Below, piece by piece: positions 43,340 to 55,243 of a stretch of DNA of 64,000 bases (its first letter is position 1; each line of letters opens with the position of its first letter). Below the pieces are notes generated by a model that was not told where the DNA came from, made no database searches, and was given only the letters and a program-made list of their open reading frames with translations. The DNA is taken from the NCBI GenBank assembly GCA_030407085.1, contig CM059582.1, positions 66,339,501-66,403,500 of the forward strand, in the 5' to 3' direction. Both the position numbers and the translations under genes were made by a program. Source of the stretch: Trichopria drosophilae (taxonomy: Eukaryota > Arthropoda > Insecta > Hymenoptera > Diapriidae).

Positions 43340-44069
43340 AAAAAGCAACAGTGGTTGATTATTCCGGAAGATCGACGAACATCAAGGTGAAAATAAACAT
43401 AACGACATTAAAAGATTCATTAGCCGTACCACGAGATACCGAACGATATTTACTTATAAGAGAATATCACTGCCCAATACCCGGGCACAAGGGTATAAAC
43501 AAAACATACCATCGATTATCTCAAAAGTACTAATGGAGAAATATGCGTACGGATGTCAAAGAAGTAATACATCGATGTTACGGGTGTCAGCCTAAAAAGG
43601 TAAACCGAAATAAGACAAGATTACCTATGATGATTACTTACACGGCAGCGAAAGCATTTGACAAGGTTGCAATGGACCTATGGGGTCCAACCACCACATC
43701 TCGAGATGAATATGAATTCGTCCTCACAATCGAGGACTTACAAAATTCTCATTAGCGATACCACTTCGCGATAGAACAACACGATCGGTGGCCAAAGCAT
43801 TCGCTACCGAATTTATATGCGAATTCGGAGCACCTAGAGAGATATTAACATACCAAGGTCCAAATTTTATGTCTCATATCCTCAAAGAACTGGCCAAGCT
43901 ATTGAAAATAACAACAAATAAAACATCGGCTTATCATCCGCAATCAAATGGGCGCATTGAACGAAGTCATTGTGTCCTCATAGAATATTTACGGTGTTTC
44001 GTGAAGGACCATAAAGTCTGGGACTGTTGGGGTATATATTGCAGTGGCAATCTTATTTTCAAATGATGA

Positions 44070-44560
44070 TAGGTACCGGTCATGCCATCTCGGTGTTTAC
44101 GCGAGTACTAAGGTAGCATCACGTCAACCGCATTACTGACCCCGCATGTTCTCCAATACGTAATTATTTCTTTAAAAAATAGATTCTGTTAAAAACCTCC
44201 GCGAATTTCCACGATCTTCGGGAAGTTCCTGTGATAATTTATACGCTGCAAATTATCAACGCATTAAAATTTAATATTTTCCTAAATTACGCGAAATTTA
44301 TTAATTTTAATAATAAAGAAATAAATTCACGCATCAACGGGTTTGCACCTGCTCAACGTTCCATCACGCGTTCTATGCAGTCAAGTGTCGACTGCTCAGT
44401 GACTCTTGTGCATTTAATTGTATGCTTTAATGTAATAAAGTAGTTAAATTCCACGCAGTGCTTTATTTACGAAGTTTTCTTTTCCTGGACTACACACCAG
44501 CAATTTGTGGCCTGCGAGGTTAAAATAACTGACTTTTCGGCCACAAAGGAACAGGGACAA
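44070..44560. other. Insertion within the integrase relic, possibly LTR-derived
   Basis: Interrupts the integrase reading. The last part contains AATAAAG (about 44433), a TTCCACGCAGTGCTTTATTT stretch and CTACACACCAGCAATTTGTGG (about 44490-44510), which is reminiscent of an LTR end plus primer site. No second LTR or clear duplication was identified. Confidence 0.3.
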
Positions 44561-44704
44561 ATGGATACCGTATGTCATTCTCGCCTGTAATGCTCGCACG
44601 CACGAGGGTACAAAATATTCCCTTCACGAACTAGTATTCGGACAAAGAGCCCGAACACCTTCTAGCGCAAAACCAACGGATAAAAATAATGACATATCCG
44701 GACT

Positions 44705-44800
44705 ATTTGATTTGATTTGAAACCATTTATTTCGTCCTGGACAAAAGGGTCCGTGGACAAGTAGCCTTTACAATATAAAAATACAAAGAGCAGCGTGTGA
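44705..44800 (-). mobile_element. Probable LINE/SINE 3' end
   Basis: On the minus strand the segment ends GGACGAAATAAATGGTTTCAAATCAAATCAAAT, that is a polyadenylation-like AATAAA followed by a short CAAAT tandem tail. This is the usual 3' terminus of insect non-LTR elements of the R1/I/RTE kind. Only about 90 bp survive. Confidence 0.45.
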
Positions 44801-45075
44801 AAAATATCATCGAGTTATAAACTTCAGCCGGATTGAAACTCAATGAAGCCAAACACCGATCAAAAGCAGACTATGATCGTAAACAAACCATTAAATATTT
44901 TAGAATCGGGTAGTTTGTCATGTTGGAAAAAGAACCCCGATACGGGAAATTTGATGCCACATTTGACGGCCCGTACGAAATCATCGAAATCGTTAAGTCC
45001 AGAAACGTGAAAATCCGATTGGACGAATTCGGGACGAAAATAGTACACAAGGACAAATTATATGATTTGAGATGA

Positions 45076-45689
45076 GGAAATCGGATCGCATTCAGGAAGT
45101 GACGCATTGATACAGCGAATGGAAATATTATTGTTAAAAAATGTCGGCTACAACTTTTATAACCAATGTTTGCAGAAAGAAATTTTTTCCACATAAACAT
45201 CTCCCAACTGGGTAAGTCGGAAACAGACAATTATTAGGATTTGCTATCATTTCCAATTTTTTGTCGATCATGTTGGATTAGCCGTTTTGAATTTTGAAAA
45301 TCCAATACCATAATCGTACTCGGCAATCAGAAAAACCATATATGCCTTGCACTTTGCCATTACTCGTTTATTACTTTAATTATATGACTAAAAATACTAA
45401 TGCGGCAATTGATTAAAACGATATCATTGAAGAGCATTTCCTAAGCCATCAAATCGCTTTAAGGGCGATAAAAAAAAAACCCGTGTCAAATGTTTTTTGA
45501 TACTCTACACTTATACTAAGTTTCATTCGAATCGGTGAGACACGCTTGGGTAATAGGTTTACTTGTTAGATCTGATTAGATTTTAGAGCTGATCACCTCT
45601 CTCAAAGAGTGCAAAATGTTTAAAACCCTTTTATTTTTCTCGTACATAGAACTATTTTATCGATGATCCAAACTGTGCATTTTGTGTGC
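45076..45689. other. No gene seen
   Basis: AT-rich DNA with an A run at about 45471. Nothing recognisable. Confidence 0.4.
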
Positions 45690-46125
45690 GCGCGGCATAT
45701 AACGTCCATTTGACGTTCGATAGATTTGGACGGCTGGCGGATGCGTAGCCGTGGTCGGGAGAATAAATGAACATCGAAATCGGACTCTAGCGTGTCGAGG
45801 CGAGGCCGTAACATGGAAAGATCCAGCGGGGAGAGGGGGGAATGGTTCGTGCGTCGAGATGTGATGGACGTGTGCAAGCACGATCGAACGATACCATCGA
45901 AGCGAACGGCTGTCGAATGTGTAGCCGCGAGGGGGGGGGGGGGTGGAACGGGCACGCGTCGTGAAAACGTCGAACTATGGAGCGCCGAAGGGGCGACAGA
46001 GGGGGAAGGGGACTCGCACATCGAGTGTGTGACGAAAGTATTCCAACACAAACAGATGCTTTTACGAGCAATCGGTAATTCCGTTCAATTGCTGGAATTG
46101 CAATTGACGAATAGGTAAGGGGAAG
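45690..46125. other. CpG-rich island, possible host promoter or first exon
   Basis: Abruptly GC- and CpG-rich, open on both strands. The plus-strand frame from about 45792 has an ATG in ACATGGAAAG and ends at a good splice donor, GAATAG/GTAAGG (about 46113). That would fit a first exon, but the encoded Arg/Gly-rich sequence has no domain and includes a poly-G-derived glycine run (about 45931-45942). The minus-strand frame is proline- and histidine-rich by mirror image. Neither is supported. Confidence 0.25.
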
Positions 46126-48261
46126 TGGGAGGAAATAATGCAGGTAAATAAAACGGGAGGGATGAGAATTGGAATGGTAAAATTGAAGATGATGCTCTAG
46201 CCTCAGGGTTTTTATCCGCGTGACCTTGAATTGACAAGAGGTCACCGATATTTGCCATTGCGCAGCTTAATTGGGATTTTCCCGTTGTCCGTGTACTGGT
46301 AAGCAGGTGTCTCTTCTCGAACTCTTGTCTGGTCACACTTAATCACCAACTCGGAAGTTTTATGGCGGGTTAGATCAGTAACGAAATTTCGTTACAGCTG
46401 TAATGATTTCAATGTTACAAGCAAAAAACCAAGAACAAGATTTGGATATTAAATTGTTTTATAAGAATTTCAAAAATAAGGAAAATCGTGTTAAATGGAA
46501 GTAGCTTCTAATCTATGCATTTTACTGCATATAATTGCACAGTTCGGCTTCTGATCATATTTTCGTCAGAAGCAAATGCTCTACCGGCTGAATAATTATT
46601 TTAAATCATATTTCGGATAACCGGCGGTCGAAGTATTAAAAATGCTCATTTGAAATTTCTCTTATTTTCAGCGAAAATTATATTAATTAAAAATATTCAT
46701 TGAGTAACAAAAAATATATTTACAAGAAAAAATAGTCGATCCCAAAGTCGTCATGTTTAATCGGACACAGCTCAGACACGGAAAAACGATATTGGTCAAA
46801 AACGCAGGGTCGAAGCCACCGGTTACTTCTTAAAGAACGTTGAGGACATTCGTATTCTTAATATTAAATAAAAACATTGCATTCAAAACGATTGTGTGAA
46901 AAATTGTTTGACAATATAAGTCACGATCTAGAATTTGACGCTGCATCTGTGGTTAAACGGGGTTCAATAGGTGGTCATACACGGTAAAAATCTATAGAAA
47001 ACTATTGAAACCTATTCACTGCTTACAGTAATTAATAAGTCTTAATACTATCAATGTGGTATCGCCAGCTCTACGTATACATATTCTATAATGTAGAGTA
47101 TGGATTAATATGTTTTATTTTTTATGGGATTGTAACTATATACAATCTATATGATCCAATAGTGAATTTCTATGTTAATAAGTACGTAGAAGTAATTGAC
47201 AAACCAAATGTATATGTTTTAATAATATATCATCATTAGTGAGTTTCCGCCATGATTTTAACATGTACAATTTTTGAATATGTATTTTACGTAGTACTGA
47301 AATCATTTGTACGGATTAACCCATTCAAATCAAATAATTAGCAATATGGGCAATTCAGATAACTTTACGTTTTAAATTTAACTGAATGAACCATATTGCC
47401 AATTATTGAGTTTAGATGTGGCAGTACTTATAAAGACTTATTGACGTTAGCGAAACGCAATTTTCAGGATTGAACCATACGAATTAAATAAAATACGAAT
47501 AATTCAAATATTTACATCTTTATAATATTCATGGAATCATCATAAATAGTGTATTGTTTTGTAAATTATTTCTTCATATACAATTATCAAGGCGATGATG
47601 GTTCCTCGGGCCAGGTTCTTATCAAACGCCCTAATCCCATATGCTGTATATCTATATTGTATATAGCGCGAGGAGACCGCTAAAATTTTTACAGCTCACA
47701 TAGCTTTAGTTCACGTGCACTCAACGTACTTTTCGTTTCAGTACTTTTTTAGTGATATTTCCGAGTTTTGTCTAATGATGATATCTAATGTTAATATCGC
47801 TAGATAGATGCAAAAGACGAATTGTAACCGTATTTAAAAAAATGTTAATCCCGCGAAATGTTCCCGTATTAACCCCATAAGGTCAAAATTCACGTAAATC
47901 AGCTCTTAAGCGACGTAACTCCTATGCGGCTCCCTCTTCTATGGGTTTTAACATTTTTAAAATACGATCATAATTCGGCCTTTTCCTCTATCTCGCAATA
48001 TCATCAATAAAATAACCAGCCTCAAAATGCACGCGATTTGATATTGACTAACGTCTTCAAAATATCATAATAGTCTACATCAGGCCCTGGAGGAAAGTCT
48101 ATTTACATGCGAACAGCGAGAATGGTCTTACATTTTTCAAATTGTCTATTTGAAATAATATCAAAATTGCACCGGATTTTATATTGCCTAACGTCTTCAA
48201 AATCGCTTCAACAATTTTCTGAAGGCCGTAGAAGGTAGCGTCAGCAGTTGCGCATAAACAA
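46126..48261. other. No gene seen
   Basis: More than 2 kb of AT-rich DNA with no recognisable exon, RNA gene or repeat array. A short AT-rich frame at 47054-47239 is not convincing. Confidence 0.45.
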
Positions 48262-48705
48262 TGATTATTTAAACAATGATTCCTTCGCGAATTGTTTCAA
48301 AACGATATTTTCATAATTTCAAACAGTATTTTTCAAGTGGTTCAAAAATTTGCACTTTATGAAGAATTATCTGCACAAGTTATATGATTTTACAGAAATC
48401 GTTATAATCAATGATTATTTAAATAAAGATTCCGTTGCGAATTGTTTCAAAATGATATTTTCCTTATTTCAAACAGTTTGTTTTTAAGTGTTTGCATAAT
48501 TTTAACTTTACAAGGAATTTTCTGCACATGTTATACGCATTTTACGGAAATCGTAATAACCACTGATAATTTAAACAATGATTCCGTCGCGGATTGTTTC
48601 TAAACGATATTTTCCGTATTTCAAACAGTATTTATTAAGTGTTTACAAACGTTTAACTTTACAAAGAATTCTTTGCACAAGTTAAACATATTGTAGTAAT
48701 CGTCT
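48262..48705 (+). repeat. Three tandem copies of a roughly 150-bp unit
   Basis: Copies begin at about 48262, 48410 and 48564 with TGAT(T/A)ATTTAAA(C/T)AA(T/A)GATTCC. They continue through GCG(A/G)ATTGTTTC, ATATTTTC and TTTCAAACAGT, ending in TTTGCACAAGTTA-like sequence. The copies are moderately diverged. Confidence 0.8.
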
Positions 48706-48859
48706 GACCGGTGAGTAGAACGCAGCTTATTCTTACGCTCTGCAATTCTTCCACATTTTCACCAATTTTCATCTCCCGAATGGGATTTTTTACGAGGCGA
48801 CTGCGCCGTGGACCGGCGTACTACGTTTGTGTTCTATTCTTGTCTTTTGGTCCACTAAC

Positions 48860-49245
48860 ATTCGTCACCTCGTAATTTGATGACCGAGCCTTACCCGCTG
48901 CAAGGCTTTAAGGCTCGGGCCCCATGGGATACGCCTGGCCAATGCTACCAATTTCCTCGTCGGTGGCAAGACCGACGGAGTCCCTCGGTCAGGGTCAGGG
49001 CACTTTCCAACTCCTACTGCCCAGCGAGGCCGCTTCGGAGCTGAACAATGTGCAGCTCACCCGCCGGGGCCCCGGACCCGACCCCTGGCCCAGCTTGGCA
49101 TTTAACCACTACCCCCACGACTCCTACACCAATTGGCCGGCAGGATGGGACAGGACCACCCCCGAGCAAACCGGCCCCCACAGTGGGGCCAAGTGGGATT
49201 CGCGCATTAAAGTTAAGCCACAGGCTTCAATTTTCCATGAAAATT
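48860..49245 (+). repeat. GC-rich dispersed repeat, copy 2
   Basis: Shares ACATTCGTCACCTCGTA, GACCGAGCCTTACCCGC and GGCTCGGGCCCCATGG with 27408-27480, then diverges. The plus-strand open frame (48924-49247) has no recognised domain and the composition contrasts with AT-rich flanks. It is a truncated relative of the 27408-28760 element. Confidence 0.6.
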
Positions 49246-49332
49246 AATGATTTTTTTTTAAATCTTCGTAAGAGAATTTAGAACAAACGTAAGGAAGTCG
49301 TTTTCAAAAAAAATGTTCGTATCGTATATATA

Positions 49333-49825
49333 TACAGGGTGGCCGATTTATCTGAAGACATCGAAATATCTCGAGAACTATGCACAGAATCAAAAAAGTT
49401 GTCGGATGAAAGTTGTTCGACACGAAGGGGGGCATCCAGTGATAATTAAATTTACCCCCTCCCCCATCCCCTGGAGGTGGAGTGGGGGCAAAAACAATAA
49501 AACTTAAATAGGGACCCCCATTTTTTATTGCAGATTTGGATTCTCCGGAAAAAAGTACACGAATTTGACCTAGGAGCTATTGCATTTTGGTTCACAGGTG
49601 GCGCTGTAATCTATAAAAATCCAAATTTATCCGAAGACATTGAAATACTTCGAGAACTATGCACAGAATCAAAAAAGGTGTCGTATGAAAGTTGTTCGAC
49701 ACGAAGGGGGGCATCCAGTAATAATGAAATTTACCCCCTCCCCCATCCCCTGGGGGTGGAGTGGGGGCAAAAACAATAAAACTTAAGTAGGAACCCCCAG
49801 TTTTTATTGCAGATTTGGATTCTCC
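49333..49825 (+). repeat. Two direct copies of a roughly 280-bp terminal-repeat-like unit
   Basis: Begins with TACAGGGTGGCCGATTTATC, the form of an IS630/mariner-type end. The unit with CTCGAGAACTATGCACAGAA is present at 49371 and 49650, and each copy runs through ACGAAGGGGGGCATCCAGT, CTCCCCCATCCCCTG and TTTTTATTGCAGATTTGGATTCTCC. No partner end with this sequence is in the window. Confidence 0.75.
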
Positions 49826-50001
49826 AATATTGACAATTTTCGCCCGCGTAGCGGATATGGAATACGGTCATTCTAACAAAGCCGGGAAAAAATACATTTA
49901 GCGTTACCAAGGAACAACGACGTGGACGTAGTATTTTTCTGTTCCCTTTGGGGTGCTTGTTTTACGTGAGTCCCCTTGCCTCTCACTGTCTCACTGTTCA
50001 C

Positions 50002-50740
50002 TTACTTGAGTAAGTGTTCGAAATGTTGACCTTCCACTTCAATGCAATTATTTATTCTTTCTTTAAATGACTTTATACATGATAGAATCATATCTGCAGA
50101 AATTTCTGCGCAAGCAGTTCTTATGCGTTCCACCATGTTTTCACGAGTCGTTGGTACTTGTTCATAAACCTTACCTTTTAGGTAACCCCATAGGAAGAAA
50201 TCCGGAGATGTTAGATCAGGTGACCTCGCAGGCCAATTAATGGGCCACCTCTACCAATCCACCTACCATTGTAATCACGGTCTGGTATTTCCCGTGCTAC
50301 TCTTGAAAAATGTGCTGGGCAACCATCATGCTGAAACCACATTGTCCGTCGGACGTCCATAGCAACATCCTCAAGTAGTAATGGTACTTCTTGTTCTAGG
50401 AAATCTTGATATTTTGTTCCATTCAAATTACCTTCAATGAAATAAGGACCAATGAGTTTATTTCCTATGATTCCACACCAAACGTTCACCGACCAAGGAC
50501 GTTGATGATTAACTTGTCGTAACCAGTGGGGATTTTCTACGCTCCAATAATGCATATTATGCCTATTGACGCCACCATGGTTCGTAAATGTAGATTCATC
50601 TGAAAATAATACATTAGCAAAGAAATTGTGGTTCGTTTGCATTTTTTGAAATGCCCATTCACAAAACACCACGCGGTTATGAAAATCATCGCCATCTAAT
50701 TCCTGGTGCAGTGAAATGTGATATGGGTGAAACTTATGAC
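50002..50740 (-). pseudogene. N-terminally truncated IS630/mariner-type transposase
   Basis: The minus strand from 50740 reads KFHPYHISLHQELDGDDF, then WAFQKMQTNHNFFANVLFSDESTFT, PWSVNVWCGIIGNKLIGPYF and WFQHDGCPAHFS. One frameshift near 50240 leads to RSPDLTSPDFFLWGYLKGKVY and a C terminus GQHFEHLLK with a stop at 50002-50004. All three catalytic acidic motifs are present. The helix-turn-helix N terminus is absent because the frame runs straight into the inner edge of an inverted repeat at 50741. Confidence 0.85.
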
Positions 50741-51034
50741 GTTAACTTCAAACCTTTATAACTCAAAAAGTACTTAATAAAAAAATATTTTATTATAGTG
50801 TTTTGGAAAGCTCTCGAGATAAGCTATAAGAATATGCAATAAAATGTAGGGGGTTCTATTTAAAAAAATAAGATTGACCTTGAAATGACCTTGAAGGACA
50901 TGGTCAAGGTCAAAGTCAAGGTCATTATCTTACTCCCCGCTTGAAACCATACAACTTTGCTATTGGACATTTTCTCCTAAGTGCACTCTAACTGAAGATA
51001 TTAGGGGGGTCCGATACTTTTCGATGACCCTGTA
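50741..51034 (-). repeat. Terminal inverted repeat, same family as the 40085-40850 element
   Basis: Nearly identical to about 40558-40850, from GTTAACTTCAAACC to TTTTCGATGACCCTGTA, with TA following. It is the right end of the element that carried the 50002-50740 transposase. A matching left end was not found, and the TACAGGGTGGCC end at 49333 belongs to another family. Confidence 0.85.
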
Positions 51035-51179
51035 TATATATAGCAATAAAAGTAGACATACGCGTATAAGCGGCGTATTGTTAAACGCAAATAAATTTTT
51101 GCAACGATCGATTTCTGATGCAATTTAGTATGAACAAGTTCTCGAGGTCGCTAATTAAGAATTCAGTATCCAATTCCCA

Positions 51180-51546
51180 AAATTCAAAATGGCGGATCCA
51201 ATATGGCCGATGAAAATTTAAAAAAAAGTTGATTGTATCTTATATTTAGTATAGAGGGATTTCTTAAGCCACTGATTACGAGTGTGCTGCCAAATTTTCA
51301 AAACTAGAAATGTCGGATCCAATATGGCTGACCAACATTTTAAAAAGTTGTTAATTTTATCTGATCTTTGTTATGCACGGGTTTATTAAACTGCTGATTA
51401 CGAATTTGATATCTAATTTTCAAAATTGAAAATGGCGAATGCAATATGGCCGATCAAAAATTAGAAAAATAGCAATTTTATCTGCATTTGGCATCTAAGA
51501 GTTTTTGAAGTAGCCGATTGTGAATCCGCTATCAACATGGCAAAAC
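51180..51546 (+). repeat. Roughly 120-bp tandem units with TGGCGGATCCAATATGG
   Basis: Copies at about 51190, 51309 and 51432 share ATG(G/T)CG(G/A)AT(C/G)CAATATGGC and ATTACGA-type phrases. Outlying relatives occur at about 52626 (AAAATGGCGGCTCCAATCTG) and, inverted, near 36705. Old and degenerate. Confidence 0.65.
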
Positions 51547-51690
51547 TAAAAGTTTACAGAGTCAATTTTGTAGTAAAAAATGTCAAAAAAATTATTATTT
51601 TTAGTAACTTCTTTTTTGGGTTACCTGATCTGAAATATTTGAAATAATCCATTTTTTTATGGAAATAGATTAATGTCGATATCAGTATTT
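51547..51690 (+). repeat. Inverted partner of the window's right edge
   Basis: AAAAGTTTACAGAGTCAATTTTGTAG at 51547 onward is the reverse complement of 63866-64000 over about 130 bp. The two copies flank the Ty3/gypsy element at 53107-62633, about 12 kb apart. The right copy is cut by the end of the window. Confidence 0.8.
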
Positions 51691-53102
51691 TATGATTATG
51701 AAATAATTAAATGCTTTATGATTGAAAACATTTCTTGACAACTGCTCAAAGTCAACTCTGGGGATACGAATGAAGACGTAGCATATGAAGTAGGTATCTG
51801 TTTTTATTAGGAATTCTAATATTGGCCATGGTATTCCTAGTAATGTTAGAAATGCAGAGAATAAAAATCCGCAACGAAATCGATAACGAACTATTCTTAA
51901 CAGACATTAACATTCGATAAAACCTGCCTGAGTCACTAGTATCTGGCTGTAACTGAAAGGGATAAACTATAAACTATAATGCAATTGCCTATTTTTATTT
52001 AAATCTTAACCCTTTGAAGGGTGAGCAGACATATAGGTCCACCTTGTTCCTATGTGATTTTTTATGTTTTTCTCGCGAAAAATTAGCAATAATATCAGGA
52101 TTTCATGTAATTTATCATCCTAGTGTATTAATAAATATCAAATCATTTCCATTTTTTGCAATTTGAATAATAATTTATTTTTAATAACAAACAAAGTTCA
52201 AAAATTTGGAAAAATTTTGAAATAATTTGGCTATGAATAATCGTATAATAATAAAAATCAAAATCCCTGTATCTACAGATTTTTGGGGATCGTTAAATTT
52301 GAATCTGATGTTACTTTTTAATTATTCGAAATGACGGATCCAATAATGCGGAAATAGTACCTTACGCAATAAGTGCGCAAAATGGGTAATTCCAGCACTA
52401 TATGCGCCTATTTTGCGCAGTAATTGAGTATACTATTTTTCCTAACGAGTGCGAAAAAAAATTTGAATAGGCAGTTTTGCGCACTCATTTGCGTGCACAA
52501 AAACGCATTTTCCGCACGGAGTTAGGAAAATATGTTTAAATTCTCGCAAAGTTCACGAAAATCATTATTCGAGGGTTTTTGGGTGTTGCTGAATACGAAT
52601 CTGATATCGGTTTTTAAAAATTAAAAATGGCGGCTCCAATCTGACCGCCAAAATCATTTTGCAAGAATTTTAAAAATTTGTCCGCCATATTGCATCCGTG
52701 CAAGCCTACCAATAACGAAATATGACCATACAAAATCATTGACAGGTGTGCGTGCGTGTGTGTTTATAATTGCAAGCAGTCCATACCAAACTCGCTTAAA
52801 CGTAGATCACCATTTCTTTCCTTATGGATTAAGCCTCTACACCGCGGTGTTTTTTTTTTATTTTTTTGATATTTTAAATTTCTTTTTATATTTTTAATTC
52901 TTTTTATATTTTTTTGACATTTTTAATTTTTTTTTTAATTTCATGGTTTATAGCTTAACTAACTCCATACCCGTTAATTCAGGACTTTTATACATCGTAT
53001 TCAAATGAAATAAATAGCAGACAATTAGTTGCATTAATACTTCATCTACTGGCACAAGAATGTGCATCAAGAAATTATTTCTTATTCAATCAAAATGTAA
53101 TG
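51691..53102. other. No gene seen
   Basis: AT-rich with several poly-T stretches (52850-52945). A degenerate unit of the 51180 repeat lies at about 52560-52690. A TTGCGCA(A/C)-type motif recurs around 52355-52510 in both orientations. Confidence 0.45.
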
Positions 53103-53106
53103 ACAT

Positions 53107-53538
53107 TGTAACGGAAAGGCTGTTTACAATCTCAAGTACTAGTTACATGGCCTTCCGTTATTTCCCCAGGCTCCGGCGATTGGTTAATTATGTTTCAATT
53201 CTAGGGAGTTACAGGACGCGGCTACTTTTACCGGCTCCAAAAATTGTTTCAGGCTTCCATTTTCTTTCAATAAATGAATCTCTAACTTAATGTCTCTTTT
53301 GGATTCACCTGCTTTTCTTTTCTAATTAAAAATTACCCCCTTCACCGATCCTTGTAATAAGTCAGTGGTCCTCCATTAGTTGACTGCTGACACAGACTTA
53401 TTTATGGTTGACTTTGTTTGTCTGTGGGAGATATCTTGCAAAAGAATCTCAATTTTGTAACTGTTTTAGAGTCAACCATGAATAAAGGAGTTCAGCCAAA
53501 TCTCCAATAATATGTTGAAAAATAATAAAACGGTTACA
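53107..53538 (+). repeat. 5' LTR (internally deleted)
   Basis: 432 bp, matching the 3' LTR closely except that about 372 bp present in the 3' copy (about 61949-62320) are missing at about 53225-53233. The junction (CGGCTACTTTTACCGGCTCC) lies between CGGCT repeats found at both sides of the extra block in the 3' LTR, which suggests a microhomology deletion. AATAAA-type signals lie at about 53478 and 53523. Confidence 0.93.
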
Positions 53539-53542
53539 AAAT

Positions 53543-53554
53543 TGGCGCCCGAAC
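53543..53554 (+). other. Primer binding site, tRNA-Lys type
   Basis: TGGCGCCCGAAC begins four bases after the LTR. It is the well-known complement of the 3' end of tRNA-Lys used by many retroviruses and Ty3/gypsy-group elements. Confidence 0.88.
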
Positions 53555-53559
53555 AAAAT

Positions 53560-55243
53560 TGACCTGATTGGTCAATTAGTAGAATTATAAAGAAATATAT
53601 GCTTTGTGTATGTGTTTGTATATGTAAACTTTGTGACAGTTATACGAGTCAAAATATTAAATATAAAAGAAAGACAGGAAATAGGTAACCAGTCGACATA
53701 GTATATATTTTGGTAAAGTCGACTAAGTTACTATTAAATTAATTAAATTTGACAAATAGTTTAACATTGATATTGGATTCAAAATTTGAATAACCTTGTG
53801 TTTATGAGATTGAAAATGTGGTTAGAAACACAAAGGTAAACAAAGTTTTGTTTCTTAATAGAATTTTGAATTTAAATTTCAATGTGTATTTGTATGTATT
53901 ATATGTGTAGTGTATAAATGTTAAATTAAGGAAAAACGACTGGAAATGGTTAACGAGTCGACAAATAAAGTATATTCTGGTGTGATCGACTGCGTTACTA
54001 CTGGACTTTGATAGAGTCGACTATATTTGTTTAAATATTAATTAAAGTCGACAAATATTATAACAAGTCGACTGCATTATGGAAAACATTAAATAGAGTT
54101 GACAGTTATGTGTAGATAATTGATTAAGAAGTAAAAAGTGACATTCTTTTTGTATTTTGGCTTGACGTTAAAGAAAAAGTTTAAATAATTGGAAAGTTAA
54201 CAATCTTGAAGTAATAAACTATGTATATTCATAATAAAGAAAAGAATTTTGGTCGTTTAAGTAACAGGTAAATTTTGAAAGTCCATCTTACTAATCGAAG
54301 AAAACAATAACAAGCTTTACTTTTAGAATTTAATAATAAAATTGAAACTATTACAGGAAATAATTTGATATTAAGATAGGGTATTTGGCTATTATGTGAA
54401 TAACGTCAAGTTAAAAATAAAATAGTGACAGTTTTTTTTAGGTTTCTGGTCGACAATTTATTTATGAATGTCGATTATATGGAATATTTTGGTATATCGT
54501 ACTTAAGTTTAATGGATATATGAAGTGACCTGATCAACTTAATGTAGTATTGGTATTAGCGTAGTCGACTATGAGAAACTTTGTGATAGCGTGGTCGACT
54601 TTATTTGGATGTATGTAGTTTTTCGACTCGTTGGTTAATTGCAATGGTCTAATTTGAAATAATTATTTGTCAGTCAACTTATTTATATTGAATGTGTTAT
54701 GTATATATTTAAATGTAATGTATATGTATATGTCATACTTTCATATTAGAAAACGGTAATAAAAGTAAGGAAATTTTGGTCGAGCAACAATTTTAATGGT
54801 ATTAGTAAATTGTTGAAATTTTATTTTATATGGAAAAATTTATTAAAGTAGATAAGAGTAAACGGATAAAGTTAAAATATAAATTTGATTGGGCTGAATA
54901 GCATAACGTAGAATTACTAATAGGACGACTATAATTATAGGAGACACAAAAGCGAAAAGTTAGGTCGATCAAATAAAGTAGTGTAAAATTATATTATTTT
55001 TGATATGGTAAATGGATGTCAGGGTTATCTCCATAGTACAGGTAGATCCCTACTATACCTACTAAATAAAATTAACTTCTTAAAGAACATTTGTTTCAAT
55101 AATTTAAAATAATTGGAATTAAAGAGTGCCATCCATTTATTAAATAATTAATGAAATACATTTGAAGACGATTGGGCGTATATGTTTGATTTTGAAATTG
55201 GGACGTCTAAATTTGATTTTTAATTTTTAATTTTTTTTTATGA
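53560..55243 (+). promoter_or_regulatory. Retroelement 5' leader with nine GTCGAC palindromes
   Basis: A very AT-rich leader of about 1.7 kb with no ORF of note. Perfect GTCGAC occurs at 53692, 53718, 53957, 54016, 54047, 54067, 54449, 54564 and 54594, with near matches at 53985, 54098 and 54470. The first group is partly explained by a degenerate tandem unit of about 265 bp (GGAAAT(A/G)GGT(T)AAC(C/G)AGTCGACA at 53692 and 53957). Possible splice donors for a subgenomic ORF3 transcript include CAG/GTAAAT at 54268. Confidence 0.7.

Larger units (their letters stand above)
43340..45075 (+). pseudogene. Decayed Ty3/gypsy integrase fragment with later insertions
   Basis: The plus strand holds, in order, the integrase zinc domain (REYHCPIPGHKGINKTYHRL, then HRCYGCQPKK), where the last region also contains VAMDLWGPTTT with the first catalytic Asp. 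Next comes EILTYQGPNF, where the second catalytic Asp of the usual TDQG is Tyr, and SAYHPQSNGRIERSH, with Glu retained. After an insertion (about 44070-44560) the core end resumes (ACNARTHEGTKYSLHELVFG, about 44585-44650). After a second insertion (about 44705-44800) the C-terminal domain follows, with FDGPYEIIEIVKSRNVKIRL and HKDKLYDLR. Several stops and frameshifts are present. No LTRs or other pol domains were found around it. Confidence 0.82.

Noticed and set aside
45620..46336. Proline- and histidine-rich minus-strand frames
   Set aside because: Mirror images of a CpG-rich island with a poly-G run. The composition alone explains their length.
49333..51034. A single complete transposon from the TACAGGGTGGCC end to the ACCCTGTA end
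   Set aside because: The two ends have different sequences (TACAGGGTGGCC against TACAGGGTCATC), so they belong to different families.
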